Assembly: GCA_947579605.1 (NCBI GenBank)
Contig: OX388316.1
Location: forward strand, 13,147,290-13,211,289
Length of the DNA: 64,000 nt
Direction: 5' to 3'
DNA from: Athripsodes cinereus
Taxonomy: Eukaryota; Arthropoda; Insecta; Trichoptera; Leptoceridae
Numbering within the stretch: position 1 is the stretch's first letter; each line of letters opens with the position of its first letter. Below, one piece after another: positions 60,451 through 64,000 of the stretch. The notes beneath the pieces are model-generated. The model did no database searches. It saw only the letters and a program-made list of their open reading frames with translations, and was not told where the DNA came from. Position numbers and translations under genes: made by a program.

Positions 60451-62194
60451 ATACGATAGGAGAGTTTTATTTGTAGCATCGCTCATTCGTGCTTATTCGC
60501 GTTTCTTAATGGTTGACTTATTAATAGGTACCTATATTATATTTATTTTTTGATAATGTTTTTTTGGCACTAAACGATAGAATATTTGTTTATCAAATAC
60601 AGGTAATATAACCGCTACCCAATTTGTAGATGATACAGTGATGGAAGATAATTTGATAGAATAATAAGATCTAAATTAAATATTTACACAATGAATCGTT
60701 GTGTGAATAAAAAAAACATTACATTGACCTGACTTGATTCATTCAACAAAGGATAAACAAAACGCAGTAATGAAGTCGTTTCTTAAGCTCATAAAGAAAC
60801 GTATTATTTTTATTTATTAATAACAAAGACGCTCAACATACAAGAATAATAACAGTTATTTCATGTGAAAGCAACATGCAACTTAAGTGACAAATCGCTT
60901 CAATTTAAAACGAATTTGTTGTACGAATCGCTCATTAATCATTTAGGGAACATTGTATCGTTTGTATAAAACTGACTTACTAACAATAACGTTATAAATT
61001 TACATGTGGGAAGTATATATTCAATAAAATTATTATTAAATTAAATGTTGTTATATGAAAGAAGGTTGAATGGATACTATTTAAGTAAATTGGGTATCTT
61101 ACATTTATATTAAGGTTATTATAATATCTTTGTATAAACAAAATGTTAAGTAGAGCTACAAAATTATTCGGTCAATACCTATATTTTGTAAAGTAATCGT
61201 TTATATTCAAACATTTTATACATAAATAATGTTCATAGAACATGTAAATGATATTTTGTTGCACATATTCGAGAAGGTTTGTCTTTTACGTCATCTCAGT
61301 ATTGTCATCTGTTCTGAGAATCGTTACTATACTGTGATCCATTATCTCCGCCATCTGTCACCATAGCGTGTCAATTTCTGCCAGTGGTATCCTTCATCTC
61401 ATATTTACTTGAAACGAAAAAAAATATAGAAATCAATAAGTAGATAAAAACATAATATGTATATTTATATATTTTATTTACTATACGGCCTTAGCATTTT
61501 ACAAAATAAGTAGGTACAATAAAGAACACATCATCCTTTATAAGAGTTATAAAACAAAGGTACCTACTCAATAAGATTAATAGGATAATATTAACATCAG
61601 AATTGTATATACATACACCGCTTATACATGTTACGGTTTATAACACAAGAAATAAGCACCTGGACAACCCCAAAAGCACAGCAACATCAATGTATATGAA
61701 TAAATTTTAAAAGTATTGATCATAAGTAGGTACTAAGAAGATGCACTTAGGTATGTGTATATACAGATAGATGTATTAATGTGTACCTACATAAAGACAC
61801 CCAGTAGGTACAACTCACAATTCCATACAAATAAGAATTAGTTAGGTAAGTATATTAAATAGTTACTGACGAAAAAACGAAGGTTTTCAGTGTATTTTTT
61901 ATATGAAAAAAAGAGAGTTTCCGAATGCGAAGTTAATAAAAGTAATTTGGAAGTTAACTACATATTGTGTTCTTTTTTTCAATTTTATCTTGAAATGGAC
62001 TTCCAACAAGTACCTACCTTCGGTCAACAACAATAATATACTGAATTATTGTTTATGTAATTTTTATTTAGTATTTTAATAAATTTCCAACTATTTCTTT
62101 GAAAAAATACTGAATTATTAATTATGTATTTTTTTATTTTGTAGTTTAACCAATTTGATTGAAGTATTAAATTTACTAATTTTACATAGCTTTA
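60451..62194. other. AT-rich intergenic stretch
   Basis: Nothing recognised. Confidence 0.4.
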
Positions 62195-62380
62195 AAGAAG
62201 TAGGACCCAGAAGACCAGGCAGACCAGTCACCACCTGGATGTCCACAATTGCCAGGGACATGAAGCAGGCAAAGTTGCGCTCGGAGGACGCAGGGGACCG
62301 GAAAACTTGGAAGATGAGGACTAGGAGAGCCGACCCCAAGTAAATGGGATAAAGGCGAGGGCGAAGAAGAAGGAAGACAT
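62195..62380 (+). mobile_element. LINE C-terminal fragment
   Basis: The plus strand reads VGPRRPGRPVTTWMSTIARD, then MKQAKLRSEDAGDRKTWK and TRRADPK with a stop, followed by GGCGAGGGCGAAGAAGAAG. The 'GRP..W...I..D......ED..DR..W......ADP' pattern marks the end of a non-LTR polyprotein. Confidence 0.8.
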
Positions 62381-62637
62381 AGCTTTAAAGTTCTAAATTA
62401 ATAATACTTTCCATAGTAACCGATTCAAGGCTTCCCAAAACTGGACGGATACAAGTGTATAGTGATATAACATTTAATAAACTTTCTTCAAGTAATCAAG
62501 ACAATTTCATGTATCGAATTCTTCTCAATTAGCGTAAAAATGGTGTTCAATGAATTAAATAATTAGTACAAAAACTCGTTAGTTAAAAAATATTTTAATT
62601 TGTAGTTGTATCGCTGACAGGTGGATTATTAACACTT

Positions 62638-62707
62638 ATTATTTATTTATTTATTTATTTATTTATTCAGATATTCACGGCCGAAGCCTTTTACATGTAA
62701 AAAAACT
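62638..62707 (-). mobile_element. LINE 3' tail with (AAAT)n, reverse copy
   Basis: (TTTA)n followed by the complement of ACATGTAAAAGGCTTCGGCC, the same end as at 15698. Confidence 0.6.
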
Positions 62708-63171
62708 AGTATACATACAATACATGCATACAAAAAATATTTTTCTTTTAAAAAAAGACACAAAACAATTAATTAGACACAAAACAAGAGTACAATTAAA
62801 TAATAGAACAATGTTGACTCAATTTAAAAAAAAAAAATTAAAAATAAAATTTGGTCAAGAAATAAAATTCAAAATATTATAAGAAGAATCTAGGATTATT
62901 TTTTGGTTAATGAACGAGTTCATTAAACAGTAAATTATTCTATACTTAACACCCAATTAACTTTATTTAACAGAGTTATTTTTCTTATTAGTTACATAAC
63001 GCACCTATGAATACAATTACGACAAAAAGTAAAGTTAATTTATTTAATGAAGTTTTTAATCATAATTACATCCATGTCTCAATTTAATATATTGGTAATG
63101 AATAATAATTACTTACATTTTTAACGAGACATTTTGCAAAATTGTAAGTGGACATGTTTTAAATAAATATT

Positions 63172-63414
63172 ATTTATTTATTTATTTATCGTGTCGAAAC
63201 CCAGAGAAAAAACCCATCAAACTGATCTCCAGTACTGCGCAAAACGCACAGCAGGTGGAGATGCGTCAAAAATATCCTCCATAGTGCAAGTGACAGGGCA
63301 CAATGGACATTCCAACAAGTGTGGCATAGTCTGTGCTGCACCACAGTCACATGCTAATAAATATTGTGCTATATGAACATTCAGTTTTATTTTTTTCTTC
63401 AACTTAGTCTCCAC
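63172..63414 (-). mobile_element. LINE C-terminal fragment with (AAAT)n tail
   Basis: On the minus strand a 65-codon intact end contains CDCGAAQTMPHLLECPLC, then TMEDIFDASPPAVRFAQYW. The spaced Cys/His pattern (C.C......H...C) is the zinc-knuckle-like motif at the end of many arthropod non-LTR polyproteins. A short 3' UTR and an (AAAT)n tail follow at the left edge. Confidence 0.8.
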
Positions 63415-63493
63415 TGCTGGACGCAGATCTATTTCAAATTTTCCATATATTTTTCTCTGGAACTAATCTTGCCCACTTTTCACAATTACCTTA

Positions 63494-63672
63494 ATATCAT
63501 CATCGTAACCCTCAACGCTCCTTTCGGGAGCACAGGGCAGAAACCAGCCTCCTCCATTCAGAGCGTCTCTTTGCCAATCTCGTCACCTCTTCCAACGACA
63601 TTCCCTGCATTCTGATGTCATTGTCATAGGAACGGTGTATTGTGAATGAGGAACGTCCGGACCGACGGAACA
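63494..63672 (-). mobile_element. LINE 3' end (family 1, copy G)
   Basis: A reverse copy with the tail TCATCATCG at the left and the coding end up to TCCGGACCGACGGAACATG. It lies 80 bp from the unrelated LINE end at 63172. Confidence 0.8.
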
Positions 63673-63901
63673 TGATTTAAATATACATAAATTTATGTAA
63701 CTATTCATTTACCTATTGTTTTGTGCCGTAAAATTTACATGAGACTTTCAGATAGTCAGGAATTCCTTGGTGAGAGATATGGATATTTGTTGAAATATCT
63801 TTATTTTTTTCTCGGATATTTCAGGAGTCCAGTGACTCCTATTTATCCGTTTAGGTGAAAAATTTATTAATATTTGGACTCTCTCTAGTCTAATACCACT
63901 A

Positions 63902-64000
63902 TGCCAGTTTTGGCATCTCCGATCCTACCACGTCAGTGGGCGGGGGACCCGGCCGACGTAGCTGATCCCATCTATATGGATATTTGTGTAACTGATGAAG
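63902..64000 (+). other. Open frame running off the right edge, unidentified
   Basis: From an ATG at 63902 the frame stays open for 33 codons to the window end (begins MPVLASPILPRQWAGD). The first 75 bases are GC-rich compared with the flanks. A stop codon lies in frame 15 bases upstream. It could be a LINE or exon start; there is too little to name it. Confidence 0.25.

Overview
The window is AT-rich animal DNA with one convincing host gene and a dense layer of mobile-element debris. It looks like an insect, most likely a moth or butterfly. The gene is a single-exon long-type Toll receptor. Repeats include LINE 3' ends with the 'ttttagcgataa...ccgcc..tgtaca' type tail seen in many lepidopteran genomes, tRNA-derived SINEs, PIF/Harbinger-like MITEs and abundant 'taggtacctac' words. 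The lepidopteran call is inference from repeat style; some of these features also occur in aphids.

Layout. 1-5.9 kb: intergenic, with a perfect 4 x 110 bp tandem array, a nested hairpin and LINE/hairpin-repeat relics. 5.9-10.4 kb: a short GC-richer leader, the 1338-codon Toll-family receptor on the plus strand (6277-10293) and its 3' UTR. 10.4-17.6 kb: non-coding, with a cluster of a 14-bp motif (14.77-16.38 kb) and a hAT-like terminus. 17.65-20.34 kb: a complete but dead DNA transposon with 11-bp inverted ends and an 8-bp target duplication, carrying a broken transposase-like gene on the minus strand. 20.3-42.9 kb: intergenic, with LINE ends, two SINE families and a foldback. 42.97-44.39 kb: a Harbinger-like element whose centre is two opposed tandem arrays of a ~68-bp unit. 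45.4-46.0 kb: a second Harbinger-like MITE. 47.9-49.35 kb: an internally deleted piggyBac-like element with three copies of an 18-bp palindrome centred on TTAA. 50-64 kb: LINE C-terminal fragments, SINEs and hairpin-repeat copies, some nested.

No operon-like or cooperating gene set exists here. The receptor stands alone, and no other host exon could be supported within about 54 kb downstream of it. The most unusual points are the receptor's TIR domain, which lacks the usual box 2 and box 3 residues; the dispersed hairpin repeat that has also expanded inside a Harbinger-like element; and the 8-bp-TSD transposon, whose transposase family I recognise only as an arthropod repeat protein without a named superfamily.
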